A stretch of 64,000 nt of DNA, taken from positions 2,917,262 through 2,981,261 of the forward strand of contig NZ_AP014821.1 in the NCBI RefSeq assembly GCF_001548115.1, given 5' to 3'. Both the position numbers and the translations under genes were made by a program. Below are positions 49,878 to 59,571 of this stretch, in pieces. Position 1 is the first letter of the stretch. Each line of letters starts with the position of its first letter. Below the pieces are notes generated by a model, which saw only the letters and a program-made list of their open reading frames with translations, was not told where the DNA came from and searched no databases. Origin of the DNA: Geminocystis sp. NIES-3709 (lineage in GTDB: Bacteria > Cyanobacteriota > Cyanobacteriia > Cyanobacteriales > Cyanobacteriaceae).

Positions 49878-50022
49878 CTGAAAATACGAGCAAGTTAAGT
49901 TATAATTTTGCTCAGTATCAAATATTGCATATTATTATTTTAATAAACTCTTATATTTATTGAAATTTAAAGATAATTAAAAAATAACATTAAATTTCAT
50001 CCCCGAATCTTGTAACTTACCC

Positions 50023-51294
50023 ATGACAAATGATTACCTAGCAGAAATGAATGAATCAGATTTAAACCTAGCCGAATATTTAGAGCCATCGGCGAAAAAA
50101 CCTGTTAATCGTAGTAATCCACCAGTTCGCACGGGAAAACGAGTTAAACAAGGAAATGAGACACCAGAAACCAATATGAACTTTAATCAAATTATCCCTA
50201 GTAATGTCGCTCAAATCAAAGTCATCGGAGTGGGTGGTGGTGGCTGTAATGCGGTTAATCGCATGATTCAGGGTAATGTGGTAGGGGTTGAATTTTGGCA
50301 AATCAATACTGATTCCCAAGCCTTATCTCAATCAATGGCTACCAATTGCTTACAAATCGGTCAAAAACTTACCAGAGGGCTAGGTGCTGGGGGAAATCCA
50401 GCCATCGGACAAAAAGCGGCGGAAGAATCCAGAGATGAGATAGCGAAAACGTTAGAAAATACTGACTTAGTATTTATCACCGCCGGGATGGGTGGTGGTA
50501 CAGGTACAGGTGCGGCTCCTATTGTGGCAGAAATTGCCAAAGAAATGGGTTGTTTAACGGTAGGAGTTGTAACTCGTCCTTTTACGTTTGAGGGTCGTCG
50601 TCGCACTACCCAAGCAGAAGATGGAATTCAAGCCTTAGAAAGCAAAGTTGACACTTTAATCGTCATTCCCAACAATAAATTATTATCGGTAATTCCCTCG
50701 GATACTCCCTTACAAGAATCTTTTCGCATGGCAGATGATACTTTAAGACAAGGAGTTCAAGGTATTTCTGATATAATCACTATACCAGGTCTTGTAAACG
50801 TTGATTTTGCAGATGTTAGAGCCGTTATGGCTGATGCAGGATCTGCTTTAATGGGTATTGGTATAGGTTCAGGAAAATCGAGGGCGAAAGAAGGGGCGGT
50901 GGCTGCTATTTCCTCACCTTTACTAGAATCTTCTATACAAGGTGCTACTGGTGTGGTGCTAAACATTACAGGGGGAACTGATTTAACTTTACACGAAGTT
51001 AATACCGCCGCTGAAACCATTTATGAGATTGTTGATCCCAATGCGAATATTATTTTTGGGGCAGTAATTGATGAAAAAATGCAAGGAGAAATTAGGATTA
51101 CGGTGATTGCAACAGGTTTTTCGGGAGAACCAAAAATTAATCCGATCGCAAAAACTGCTGTTAAAGCAAATACTTCTTCTACTTCTACTGGTAACTTAGA
51201 AGAAAATAATAATCCAAATCCTGATCCTAGTAATGTAACATCAGGGTTAGATATTCCTGAATTTTTGCAACGTCGTCGTTTTCCTCGTCGATAA
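50023..51294 (+). CDS. ftsZ: Cell division protein FtsZ
   Basis: Tubulin-like GTPase forming the division ring. The 423-residue protein has an N-terminal extension of about 60 residues typical of cyanobacteria, then [17 protein letters not shown], the tubulin signature GGGTGTG (157-163), [10 protein letters not shown] and [11 protein letters not shown]. After a variable linker, the C-terminal peptide [16 protein letters not shown] is the docking site for ring partners. A tataat at 49901-49906 is a possible -10 element. Confidence 0.97.
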   Translation: MTNDYLAEMNESDLNLAEYLEPSAKKPVNRSNPPVRTGKRVKQGNETPETNMNFNQIIPSNVAQIKVIGVGGGGCNAVNRMIQGNVVGVEFWQINTDSQALSQSMATNCLQIGQKLTRGLGAGGNPAIGQKAAEESRDEIAKTLENTDLVFITAGMGGGTGTGAAPIVAEIAKEMGCLTVGVVTRPFTFEGRRRTTQAEDGIQALESKVDTLIVIPNNKLLSVIPSDTPLQESFRMADDTLRQGVQGISDIITIPGLVNVDFADVRAVMADAGSALMGIGIGSGKSRAKEGAVAAISSPLLESSIQGATGVVLNITGGTDLTLHEVNTAAETIYEIVDPNANIIFGAVIDEKMQGEIRITVIATGFSGEPKINPIAKTAVKANTSSTSTGNLEENNNPNPDPSNVTSGLDIPEFLQRRRFPRR

Positions 51295-51633
51295 GCTGAA
51301 ACCCATCAATATTTAAAGATATTAGGTATTAAGTTAAATAATTGAATGGGATTTGGTTGGTAAAATAAACTTAAAACCCTTTCCGAAGCCTAAAACCAAC
51401 CTAGATCAAGGATTTTTGTGTTGAACTAAGGTTAACCTACATTTTTTATTAATTTTTAAAAATGATTGAAACCCTTAACTTTTCTCTACCGTCACTGACC
51501 ATTCTACCTAGATGCAAACTAGCTTAATAAAGTAATTTTATTGAGTAATATTTGTTTATGAAATTATAAATTCTTAGGTTAGAACAAGTAATAAGTATTT
51601 TCTATTTTTTCTCATTAATTATCAATTATTTTT
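51295..51633. repeat. Repeat-bearing intergenic region after ftsZ
   Basis: Positions 51383-51440 hold, inverted, the block aagcctaaaacc then atcaaggattttt and ttgaactaagg, matching 47120-47165 after ndhD. The rest is AT-rich without a gene. Confidence 0.55.
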
Positions 51634-51954
51634 ATGGATATAAAAGAATATCAATTACTAACAAGAAAAACAGCTATTTATTCTCAAGAAACTTTTTTAG
51701 AATATCTCACTTTAGGTTTGGCTTCAGAAGCAGGAGAAGTCAGTGGTGTGGTGAAAAAATATATTAGAAAAGACTATGATTTAGAACTTGCTAAAGATAA
51801 ACTAATTAAAGAATTGGGTGATGTAATATGGTATTGGGCGAGATTATGTGATGAATTAGGTTTAAATCCAGAGGAGGTTATGGAAAAAAACATTAATAAA
51901 TTGCTCGATCGACAGATTAATAATACTCTACAGGGAGATGGTGACGATCGATAG
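51634..51954 (+). CDS. MazG-like nucleotide pyrophosphohydrolase
   Basis: A 106-residue all-alpha NTP pyrophosphohydrolase of the MazG-like group. The metal-binding acidic motifs are visible: LGLASEAGEVSGVVKKYIRK and LIKELGDVIWYWARLCDELG (E-x2-E ... E-x2-D pattern). It probably hydrolyses a non-canonical or excess nucleotide triphosphate; substrate unknown. The gene converges with the dehydrogenase gene 16 bp further on. Confidence 0.88.
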   Translation: MDIKEYQLLTRKTAIYSQETFLEYLTLGLASEAGEVSGVVKKYIRKDYDLELAKDKLIKELGDVIWYWARLCDELGLNPEEVMEKNINKLLDRQINNTLQGDGDDR

Positions 51955-51970
51955 TTTAGGGTTATCAAAT

Positions 51971-52852
51971 TTATTTAAGACTATTTTGGGGAAATAAATA
52001 ATTTTTAATCATAGCCTGAGTTCCTTCTATATAACCCTTTCCATTATCTAAATCGGCTGTTATTTGAAATAGTTTTTGAGCTAATTCAACTCCCACTAGG
52101 CTATGATCGTTGTCTAAAACTTCATTAATTAAACGTAAATCCTTGAGAATATGTTTAATCATAAAACCAGGACTATAATCAGAGTCAATAATTTTTGGTG
52201 CTAAATTGGTTAAAGCCCATGATCCTGCCGCTCCAGTACTACAAACTTCAATCACTAAATTAGGGTCAATGCCTTGTTTTTTAGCCAATGTCAGAGCTTC
52301 ACAAATAGCTACCATGTGTAAAGATGCTAAAACTTGATTACATAATTTCACTGCTTGACCACTACCAAGCGCACCACAATAAGTAATGTTTTTTCCTAAT
52401 ACTTGAAAATAGGGTTTACATTCCTGAAAATCTTTTGGATTACCCCCCACCATAATGGTTAAAGTGCCTTGTTGAGCACCAATATCCCCTCCAGAAACGG
52501 GAGCATCTAAAAATCGAATCTTTTTAGTTTGCAACTTTTCTGCAATACTTTGCACTGATTTAGAACCGATCGTACTAAAATCCACAACAAGGGTATTTGG
52601 TTGGGCAAAATTGATTACTCCTTGGGGGGAAAAAAGTACTTCTTCTACATCTGGAACATCACCTAAACAAGTAAAAATAATCTTAGCATCTGTGATTGTT
52701 TCTTCGATCGTATCTTGAATATTGAAAGAGTCGAAGTAAGGAGGATTTTTTGTTCTATTCCACACCCGGACATTAAAACCACTATTGATCAAATTTAATG
52801 CCATGGGTTTACCCATTACTCCTAAACCCAAAAAAGCTAGTTGCTGATTCAT
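51971..52852 (-). CDS. 3-hydroxyisobutyrate/beta-hydroxyacid dehydrogenase family oxidoreductase
   Basis: A 293-residue NAD(P)-dependent dehydrogenase. The N-terminal Rossmann motif is FLGLGVMGKPMALNLINSGF, followed by FLDAPVSGGDIGAQQGTLTI, the family's substrate-site motif, and the catalytic Lys region GSGQAVKLCNQVLASLHMV. Substrate is not decided by sequence; glyoxylate/succinic-semialdehyde reductase is a reasonable alternative. Confidence 0.88.
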   Translation of the reverse strand: MNQQLAFLGLGVMGKPMALNLINSGFNVRVWNRTKNPPYFDSFNIQDTIEETITDAKIIFTCLGDVPDVEEVLFSPQGVINFAQPNTLVVDFSTIGSKSVQSIAEKLQTKKIRFLDAPVSGGDIGAQQGTLTIMVGGNPKDFQECKPYFQVLGKNITYCGALGSGQAVKLCNQVLASLHMVAICEALTLAKKQGIDPNLVIEVCSTGAAGSWALTNLAPKIIDSDYSPGFMIKHILKDLRLINEVLDNDHSLVGVELAQKLFQITADLDNGKGYIEGTQAMIKNYLFPQNSLK

Positions 52853-52916
52853 TGGCTAATAGTTCATCATTAGTAATAATAAATAATTATAGCCCTAGAT
52901 AAGTTCGATAAATAAT

Positions 52917-53231
52917 TTACCAACGAACTCCCTGACATTGTCTAATAATTTGAGACTCTAAATATTGTTTTAAAATATTAAATTGAGAATGATTAATACG
53001 ATAATAAATAGATCGACCTTGTTGTCGGGTAAAAACTAAACCAGAGTCTTTAAGTATTTTCAAATGAAAAGAAATTTTTGGTTGTTTTATATTAAGAAAG
53101 TCACAAAGATCCGTCACACACAACTCCTGATGAGACAATAATTCTAGTAACTTAAGTCGAATGGGATCTGATAAAGCATGAAAACAAAGTGGAAATAAAT
53201 CTAATTTGTTTTGTCTTATCTCTATTTGCAT
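52917..53231 (-). CDS. ArsR family transcriptional regulator
   Basis: A 104-residue winged-helix repressor: ALSDPIRLKLLELLSHQELC, VTDLCDFLNIKQPKISFHLK and ILKDSGLVFTRQQGRSIYYR. The ELCVTDLC motif keeps the two cysteines used as the alpha3 metal/metalloid site in ArsR proteins, so arsenite or another thiophilic ion is a possible ligand. No efflux or ars gene lies alongside. Confidence 0.88.
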   Translation of the reverse strand: MQIEIRQNKLDLFPLCFHALSDPIRLKLLELLSHQELCVTDLCDFLNIKQPKISFHLKILKDSGLVFTRQQGRSIYYRINHSQFNILKQYLESQIIRQCQGVRW

Positions 53232-53370
53232 TAGGGTACTAATTTTATATTTAACTCTTAATGTTATTTTACCCGTTTAAGTATAATTATCTACCAGTTT
53301 TTACTTAAAGTTTTGATAAAGTCTGTATATAAATTGTGTAAAGTCTATGTAAAAATACTGTGATAAAATT

Positions 53371-54111
53371 CTAAATAATAAATCCTTCATTATTAACTTT
53401 TCTTTGATAAATTATTAAGATGGAAAAATAACTTAATTTAAGTTCGGGATAATTATTTAAACAGGTATATACTTTTTCTTGATCTGTAGTTGCTTTTTCT
53501 ACTAAATAGGATCGATCGAATAAATCTCTTTGTGCTAAAGTCTTCCAAACTTGATTATAAACAGAAGCAACTTTCATTAATACTACTACCTCAGCCCAAT
53601 CTAATGCTTCTTCTAAATGTTTTACAGAATAAAGTGCCGGTAAAATAATTAATTTTTCCTCCTGTATCGTCAAAGGCAATCCCAAGACAGAAGCCGAAGC
53701 CATGGGAGAAGATACTCCAGCAATACGTTGTATTTTTACCTCTGAATATAATTTTTGGATGGTTAAAGCTAAATAAGTAAAAGTACTATAAAAACTTATA
53801 TCACCCTCACAAACAAATGCGACATCTTCCCCATTTTTCAGATATTGCCATACTTGAGTACTTACATCATGCCATGCTTGAGTTAAGATATTTTGAGATA
53901 TAGTATAGGGAAAAGATAAAGGTAGTTTTTTTTGATGGGGTTGTAAGTAACCTTGAATAATGGTTTCTGCGATTCCTAAACGATTATTTATTCCAGCAGG
54001 AAAGGCAATAATTTTCGTTTGCTGAATAATTTTTAAAGCCTTAATAGTGATTAACTCTGGATCACCTGTACCGACACTGACACCATAAAGAGTGCCTATT
54101 TTATCTTTCAT
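53371..54111 (-). CDS. cobI: Precorrin-2 C(20)-methyltransferase
   Basis: SAM-dependent methylation at C20 of precorrin-2 in cobalamin synthesis. The 246-residue protein has the family start GTLYGVSVGTGDPELITIKA, then IAFPAGINNRLGIAETII, EDVAFVCEGDISFYSTFTYL and IAGVSSPMASASVLGLPL. No cobalamin riboswitch is visible upstream, and other cob genes are not in the window. Confidence 0.93.
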   Translation of the reverse strand: MKDKIGTLYGVSVGTGDPELITIKALKIIQQTKIIAFPAGINNRLGIAETIIQGYLQPHQKKLPLSFPYTISQNILTQAWHDVSTQVWQYLKNGEDVAFVCEGDISFYSTFTYLALTIQKLYSEVKIQRIAGVSSPMASASVLGLPLTIQEEKLIILPALYSVKHLEEALDWAEVVVLMKVASVYNQVWKTLAQRDLFDRSYLVEKATTDQEKVYTCLNNYPELKLSYFSILIIYQRKVNNEGFII

Positions 54112-54193
54112 TTCGATCGATCATTTGAGAAATTTTTATTGATTCCCTATTCTCTGTCTTCACTAATAAACTTAAGTACTGATAAATAAACAA

Positions 54194-54227
54194 TAAAAAA
54201 CAAGGGATATTTTAGATCACCCCTTGT
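54194..54227 (-). terminator. Rho-independent terminator of rpsA
   Basis: On the minus strand, acaaggg (54227-54221) pairs with cccttgt (54206-54200), followed by a T-run (complement of 54194-54200). It lies about 50 bp beyond the rpsA stop. Confidence 0.85.
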
Positions 54228-54275
54228 CCATGTTATGTCTTGGCAAAACCAATTTTTTTGAAAAATCAAAACCGA

Positions 54276-55328
54276 TTAGACACCACTAGAAGTAAGGTTT
54301 TCTTCTTCCACAGTGTTGGAATCTACTTCAGAAATATTCTCATCAGCAGAAATATTTTCGATCAAAACTTCTTCTTCCGCCGTAATGCCTTCTAATTCAG
54401 CAGGATCGATCGCAGGAGTATCTCCATCACCGGCTAACAATTTCTCTCTGAATTTTTGAGCCATTTCTTCCGCTTTTTCAAACACCAAATCACGGTTTTT
54501 GAGCATATCACCCGGTTCTGGTTCTAATTGCTTAGTGGAAAGAGAAATACGACCTCTTTCTGCATCTAAATCAATAATCATCACTTTCAATTCATCATTG
54601 ACATTAAATACACTATGAGGAGTATCAATATGATCATGAGAAATTTCAGAAATGTGTAACAAACCACTAACTCCCCCGATGTCAATAAATGCACCGTAAG
54701 GCTTAATACCACGAACAGAACCGATGACAACTTGACTCACTTCTAAACCATTCATCTTACGCTCAACCAAAGCCCGTCGATGACTGAGTACTAGACGATT
54801 ACGCTCTTCGTCAACTTCTAAAAACTTGAGGGGTAAATCTTGACCCACTAAATCTTCTTTAGTATCTTTAGCACTAATATGAGAACCTGGAATAAAGCCT
54901 CTTAAACCTTCCACTCTGACTAATGCACCACCACGATTAGTGGCGAAAACGTTAGAATAAACGGTAGCATCTTCTTCTTGCAATTGACGAACTCTTTGCC
55001 ATGCTCGCATATACTCAATTCTGCGAATGGATAAAGTTAACTGTCCGTCTTCATTTTCATCGGTAAGAATGAAAAACTCTCTAGTTTCATTGGCTTGTAA
55101 TACTTCTTGAGGATCATCAACTCTATTGATGGAAAGCTCTTGTACTGGAATATAAGCGGCAGTTTTTGCTCCTATATCGATAAGAGCGCCCCGAGACTCC
55201 ATACTAAAAACAGTTCCAGCAACAATGTCACCGGGACTGAAATGATAATCATATTGATCTAAGAGAGCGGCAAAATCTTCGTGGGTAAAACCAATATTAC
55301 TATTTAGAGTTTCTGTCTGACTGACCAT
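54276..55328 (-). CDS. rpsA: 30S ribosomal protein S1, cyanobacterial three-domain type
   Basis: An mRNA-binding ribosomal protein. About 350 residues with three S1 domains: SPGDIVAGTVFSMESRGALI (first), ATVYSNVFATNRGGALVRVE (second) and SQVVIGSVRGIKPYGAFIDI (third, best match), then an acidic tail. Proteobacterial S1 has six domains; three is normal here. Start placed at MVSQTETL; the ATG two codons upstream (55334) is possible. A strong terminator follows. Confidence 0.94.
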   Translation of the reverse strand: MVSQTETLNSNIGFTHEDFAALLDQYDYHFSPGDIVAGTVFSMESRGALIDIGAKTAAYIPVQELSINRVDDPQEVLQANETREFFILTDENEDGQLTLSIRRIEYMRAWQRVRQLQEEDATVYSNVFATNRGGALVRVEGLRGFIPGSHISAKDTKEDLVGQDLPLKFLEVDEERNRLVLSHRRALVERKMNGLEVSQVVIGSVRGIKPYGAFIDIGGVSGLLHISEISHDHIDTPHSVFNVNDELKVMIIDLDAERGRISLSTKQLEPEPGDMLKNRDLVFEKAEEMAQKFREKLLAGDGDTPAIDPAELEGITAEEEVLIENISADENISEVDSNTVEEENLTSSGV

Positions 55329-55742
55329 AGGCATTTTTTACTATTGTATTAATTTTATTTAATTTGATAATTCTTCATCCCTCCTCAGCAACTTAAGGTT
55401 ATTAAGATAACTGACTAGATAGACATAGATTATTAATATAATGTTTACTACTCTATCGTTACAAAAGTGGACTTTGGCAACTCTGAAGACGAAAGTCATC
55501 AGGATTTTTTATTATTATTGCTCAGTGTTTTATCTTAAGCAAATAAATAACAGCCAATTATCTACTCTAACATTAAAAATGAATAATTAACAATGATTTT
55601 CAAGCTAAATGCTTTGATACTTTTAACTCATCTGTGCTTAAAAGGTGGGGAATTTCGTGTCAAAATTGATTTTAGGCAATTATTTATTAAATTTAATCCT
55701 CATTACTAGGTAAGGTTTTGTTAGTTTCTAAATTTTATATTA
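55329..55742. other. Upstream region of rpsA
   Basis: A 414-bp gap between the ABC-transporter gene end and rpsA. It includes a hairpin-capable gacttt...aaagtc pair near 55469-55496 followed by a T-rich stretch. No small gene or known RNA is recognised. Confidence 0.4.
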
Positions 55743-57521
55743 TTAATTTTCCTTTATTTTCAATTTTTCAATATTCCAAAAAGCACCGCCTAAAGCTGAA
55801 AATTCTACTCCTTTTATCCGATTTCTTACTGCCGCTAAGGAATAAGGATTAACTAAGTAAATTAAAGGCAGGTATTCTACCGCTAACTGTTGAGTTTTAT
55901 TATAAATTGTCTTTCTTTTTTCTAAGTCTAATTCTTTTGCACCTTCTATATATAAATCACCAATTTCAGCTTCCCAATCAGCTATAACTCTGCCTTGAAT
56001 TGGTGATCTTCCGGGTTGGGGTTTTTGATTAAAAAGATGTAAATTTCCGTCTGGAAACCATAAATTAGCACCCCCATTTGGTTCATTTCCTCCTCCAAAA
56101 CCAATGATATGGGCTTCCCAATCTAAAGAGTTAGTGAGTTTATCTACTAATACACTAAAAGCGATCGGTGTAAAGTCAACAGTGATGCCAATTTGACTTA
56201 AATCCTGTTTTATTTGTGAACCTAAAGATTCCCTAATTTTATTTCCTGCATTGGTTAATAAAGTGAATCTTACTTCATGATTTTCTGAGTCTAATAATTT
56301 TCCTTGTTGATCATATTTAAAACCTTCTTGTAAGAGTAATTTTTTAGCTAATTCTGGATCATAATCATAACCAATAATAGTTGGATCATAAAAAGGAGAT
56401 TGTACCGAAATAGGCGAGTTTTGTGCTTCTCCTAAACCTCGATAAATATTATTAATCATGCTTTCTCTATTGATACTATAAGCGATCGCTTTGCGAAAAT
56501 TCATGTTATTAAACCATTTAGATTTTATTTGATCAACTAAAGGTTTACCATCTCTTGATCCTTGATTAAGATTAAAACTCATAAAGGTTGTACCATAAGC
56601 GGCACCGCCATTAAAAATGCTAAAATTTCCCCGATTTTCTTCTCTTTTTAACAAAGAAAAATATTCAGGAGTAACACCAATAGAATCTAAACTGCCCGAT
56701 CGAAATTGTAATACTGAAGTATCAGTAGATTCGACGATTTCCCAAACTACTTCATCAATATAAGGTAGAGGATTTTTATTTTCATCTTTCTGCCAATAGT
56801 AAGGATTTTTAGTAAAAATTATTCGTTGAGAAGTAGCATAGCTTTTTAGTTTATAAGCTCCATTAACTACTAATTGATCAGGGGGAGTGTCGACACCCCA
56901 AAAAGAGAGAAAAATTGGTTTTCCATCAGCTCCTTTTTGAGTAACTTTATCCTCTAAAATATGTTTAGGTAAAATAGATAATCCTGTACTTTCTAAAAAA
57001 GGTGCAAAAGGTTCAGGGATAATGAATTTTACTCGTAAATTATCAATTTTTTCAACTATGGGAAAAGCTCGATTTTTTCCAATTCTTAAACTATCTCTCG
57101 CATTGGAAGGGATTTCTTCATTAAGATATAATTGGTTATAACTAAAAACAACATCATCAGCAGTTAAAGGTTTAGCATCAGACCATTTTAAATCATTTTT
57201 GAGAGTAAAAATAATAGTTAATTTATCTTCAGAAATAGTCCATGATTGTGCCAATGCTGGTTCAATTTCTCCTGTAAGCGGATTTTCTGTAACTAATCCT
57301 TCATAGGTTAAACCAAAAATATTGGGGGATTCTTGAGATAAAACAGCATTAAAGGTTTTCGGATCACTTAAAATGGCTTGAATAAGTCTTGATTCATTGT
57401 TTGCAGAGGAATTTAAACTACAGGAAGACAAACACAAAACAACAAAAATTAGAGAAAAAGTGATAATTAAATGTGATAGTTTTCGCCATTGTAGTTTTAT
57501 AATATTGTTAATTGACTTCAT
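55743..57521 (-). CDS. ABC transporter substrate-binding lipoprotein (SBP family 5)
   Basis: A 592-residue periplasmic binding protein of the oligopeptide/nickel (SBP_bac_5) family. The N-terminal lipobox LCLSSC follows a hydrophobic signal. Family landmarks are ALAQSWTISEDKLTIIFTLK with DLKWSDAKPLTADDVVFSY, NMNFRKAIAYSINRESMIN, and the C-terminal YLPLIYLVNPYSLAAV. Permease and ATPase genes are not adjacent, which is common in cyanobacteria. Substrate is unknown, probably peptides. Confidence 0.9.
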   Translation of the reverse strand: MKSINNIIKLQWRKLSHLIITFSLIFVVLCLSSCSLNSSANNESRLIQAILSDPKTFNAVLSQESPNIFGLTYEGLVTENPLTGEIEPALAQSWTISEDKLTIIFTLKNDLKWSDAKPLTADDVVFSYNQLYLNEEIPSNARDSLRIGKNRAFPIVEKIDNLRVKFIIPEPFAPFLESTGLSILPKHILEDKVTQKGADGKPIFLSFWGVDTPPDQLVVNGAYKLKSYATSQRIIFTKNPYYWQKDENKNPLPYIDEVVWEIVESTDTSVLQFRSGSLDSIGVTPEYFSLLKREENRGNFSIFNGGAAYGTTFMSFNLNQGSRDGKPLVDQIKSKWFNNMNFRKAIAYSINRESMINNIYRGLGEAQNSPISVQSPFYDPTIIGYDYDPELAKKLLLQEGFKYDQQGKLLDSENHEVRFTLLTNAGNKIRESLGSQIKQDLSQIGITVDFTPIAFSVLVDKLTNSLDWEAHIIGFGGGNEPNGGANLWFPDGNLHLFNQKPQPGRSPIQGRVIADWEAEIGDLYIEGAKELDLEKRKTIYNKTQQLAVEYLPLIYLVNPYSLAAVRNRIKGVEFSALGGAFWNIEKLKIKEN

Positions 57522-57598
57522 AATTTACAGCACAAAAATTCAATTATTGCTAAGATATTAACTTACATTGTTACTTAAAATTACGTTTCTCAGAAATA

Positions 57599-58657
57599 AT
57601 GTTGGAAAATCTTTTTAATTTATCGCAAAATTTTCAAACTTTTATTAAAGATTTAATAATAGCAATTTCTATATTAATTTTAGCTTATTTCTTCTTGAAA
57701 ATAACCAGAAATATTGTTTTTAAACAAATCAAAAAGATTACCAATAAAGAAGATAGTATTTTAACTAATAAAATAGTAATTATTATCGATAAATATTTTC
57801 TTCCTATTACTTATTTTGGTTTGTTTTATACTACGTTAAAAGAGATTGATTTTAACCCTTCGATCGTAGCTACAGTTAAAACGATCGTGATTATTTTAAC
57901 CACTATTTACGTTACTAGATTTTTAGTGGATACATCCAGAATTATAATTTACTTTTATAGTGAAAAATATCGTGATTCGGATTCAATCATCGAAAGAAAT
58001 ATTAAGGCTTTATTTCCTGCCATTAGAATAATATTTTGGCTTTTTGCCGTTATCTCAATTTTGAGTAATTTAGGTTTTGATATTAAAGCGATTGTGGCTG
58101 GTTTAGGAATTGGTGGTGTGGCTTTAGCTTTAGCTTCTCAAGGAATTTTACAAGATTTATTTAGCTATTTTGCGATTTTGTTCGATCGACCTTTTGAAAT
58201 TTCTGATTTAATAGCAGTAGGAGATTTTATGGGTCATGTAGAACATATAGGTATTAAAACTACAAGAATTAAAACCATAACAGGAGAACAATTAATATTA
58301 GCAAATACCGATTTAACAAGTTCGAGACTACGAAATTTTAAGCGGATGGAAAAAAGACAAGCGATTTTAAAAATAGGAGTCGTTTATGAAACAGATAATC
58401 AGAAACTAGCAGAAATTCCCTCCATCATTGAAAATGCAATTCAACACATTGAAAATCTAACTTTTGATAGTGCTTATTTTTCTGGATTCGGGGATTTTAG
58501 TCTTAATTTTGAAGTTATTTATTATGTCGATAGTAATGATATTAAATTGTACCGTTTAACAAAAAATCAAGTAAATTTATCTATCAAAAATGCTTTTTCT
58601 GAACATAACTTAGAGTTTGCTTATCCTACTCAACTTCATTATTTATCAAGAGCTTAA
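57599..58657 (+). CDS. MscS-family mechanosensitive ion channel
   Basis: A 352-residue inner-membrane protein with four to five N-terminal transmembrane segments. The pore-lining TM3 and beta domain follow: GFDIKAIVAGLGIGGVALAL then ASQGILQDLFSYFAIL, RPFEISDLIAVGDFMGHVE and RIKTITGEQLILANTDLTSS. It releases osmolytes on hypo-osmotic shock. Its 3' end overlaps the convergent SDR gene by 32 bp. Confidence 0.93.
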   Translation: MLENLFNLSQNFQTFIKDLIIAISILILAYFFLKITRNIVFKQIKKITNKEDSILTNKIVIIIDKYFLPITYFGLFYTTLKEIDFNPSIVATVKTIVIILTTIYVTRFLVDTSRIIIYFYSEKYRDSDSIIERNIKALFPAIRIIFWLFAVISILSNLGFDIKAIVAGLGIGGVALALASQGILQDLFSYFAILFDRPFEISDLIAVGDFMGHVEHIGIKTTRIKTITGEQLILANTDLTSSRLRNFKRMEKRQAILKIGVVYETDNQKLAEIPSIIENAIQHIENLTFDSAYFSGFGDFSLNFEVIYYVDSNDIKLYRLTKNQVNLSIKNAFSEHNLEFAYPTQLHYLSRA

Positions 58658-59429
58658 ATATATTTATCGGTAAGTATTTTTTAAGTAGATAAATAGATAA
58701 AGAAAATTTATCAGGGAAAATATGTAATTTATTGTTACTAATTCCTTTGATAATTTGTCGAATAACATCGGCAGGATTAGTGGCTAAATGAGCGGGAAAA
58801 CCTTGATAATTTTCGGCTAATGTACCATAGGCTTTAGATTTTAAAATAGGAGTGCGACTAAAAAAAGGATAGGCAACACTAACTTTAATATTATATTGTT
58901 TGACTTCTCGATCGAGTGCTTCACTAAAACCACGTAGTCCAAATTTACTACTAGCATAGGGACTCATTCCCGATAAACCTACCCATCCTGCTAAAGAAGA
59001 AATATTAACGATATGTCCTTTTTTTTGCTTAATCATCTCTGGTAAAAATAAGGCCGTTAAAGTCATGGGAGAAAGAAGATTAATCTGCATTAACTTTTGC
59101 CATTCCATCATCGGAACTTCATCTATACGTCCATATAATCCCATTCCTGCATTATTTATTAACATATCGATCGATATATTTAATTCCCTAACTTGCTCAT
59201 ACAATTGTTGACAACCTTCCGCAGTAGATAAATCCCCTTGCAAACAAGCAATAATTTTACCTTGATTAATTTCACTGGTAATAGTAATAGCCTGAGAAAG
59301 CAGTTTTTGACGATCGACATCCGTTAAAATTAAACGACTACCTTTTTCTAATAATTGTTTGATAAACTCCTCTCCAAAACCTCCTCCAGCACCAGTTATC
59401 AAAATGACGGTATTATCTAATTTAGTCAT
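58626..59429 (-). CDS. SDR family NAD(P)-dependent oxidoreductase
   Basis: A 267-residue classical short-chain dehydrogenase: cofactor motif ILITGAGGGFGEEF, NNAG at INNAGMGLYGR, catalytic Ser in IVNISSLAGWVGLSG and YASSK in SPYASSKFGLRGFSEALDRE. The C-terminal FPDKFSLSIYLLKKYLPINI is hydrophobic and may associate with membrane. Substrate unknown. The last 32 bp overlap mscS tail to tail. Confidence 0.9.
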   Translation of the reverse strand: MTKLDNTVILITGAGGGFGEEFIKQLLEKGSRLILTDVDRQKLLSQAITITSEINQGKIIACLQGDLSTAEGCQQLYEQVRELNISIDMLINNAGMGLYGRIDEVPMMEWQKLMQINLLSPMTLTALFLPEMIKQKKGHIVNISSLAGWVGLSGMSPYASSKFGLRGFSEALDREVKQYNIKVSVAYPFFSRTPILKSKAYGTLAENYQGFPAHLATNPADVIRQIIKGISNNKLHIFPDKFSLSIYLLKKYLPINIFKLLINNEVE

Positions 59430-59510
59430 GAATTTATTTTGTTTTTAAGTGATGTTTTTCTCAAAATGGTAAAGATATTTTGAATTGTCAATGATTTACG
59501 ATCGAAGATC

Positions 59511-59539
59511 TTGATAGAGGTGCTATATCTAAGTATAAT
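59511..59539 (+). promoter_or_regulatory. Carbonic anhydrase gene promoter
   Basis: ttgata (59511-59516), 17-bp spacer, tataat (59534-59539): a near-consensus sigma-70 promoter. The predicted leader is about 26 nt. Confidence 0.75.
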
Positions 59540-59571
59540 TTTCTTAATCTACAAAGTCTGTTTTTCTAGGC

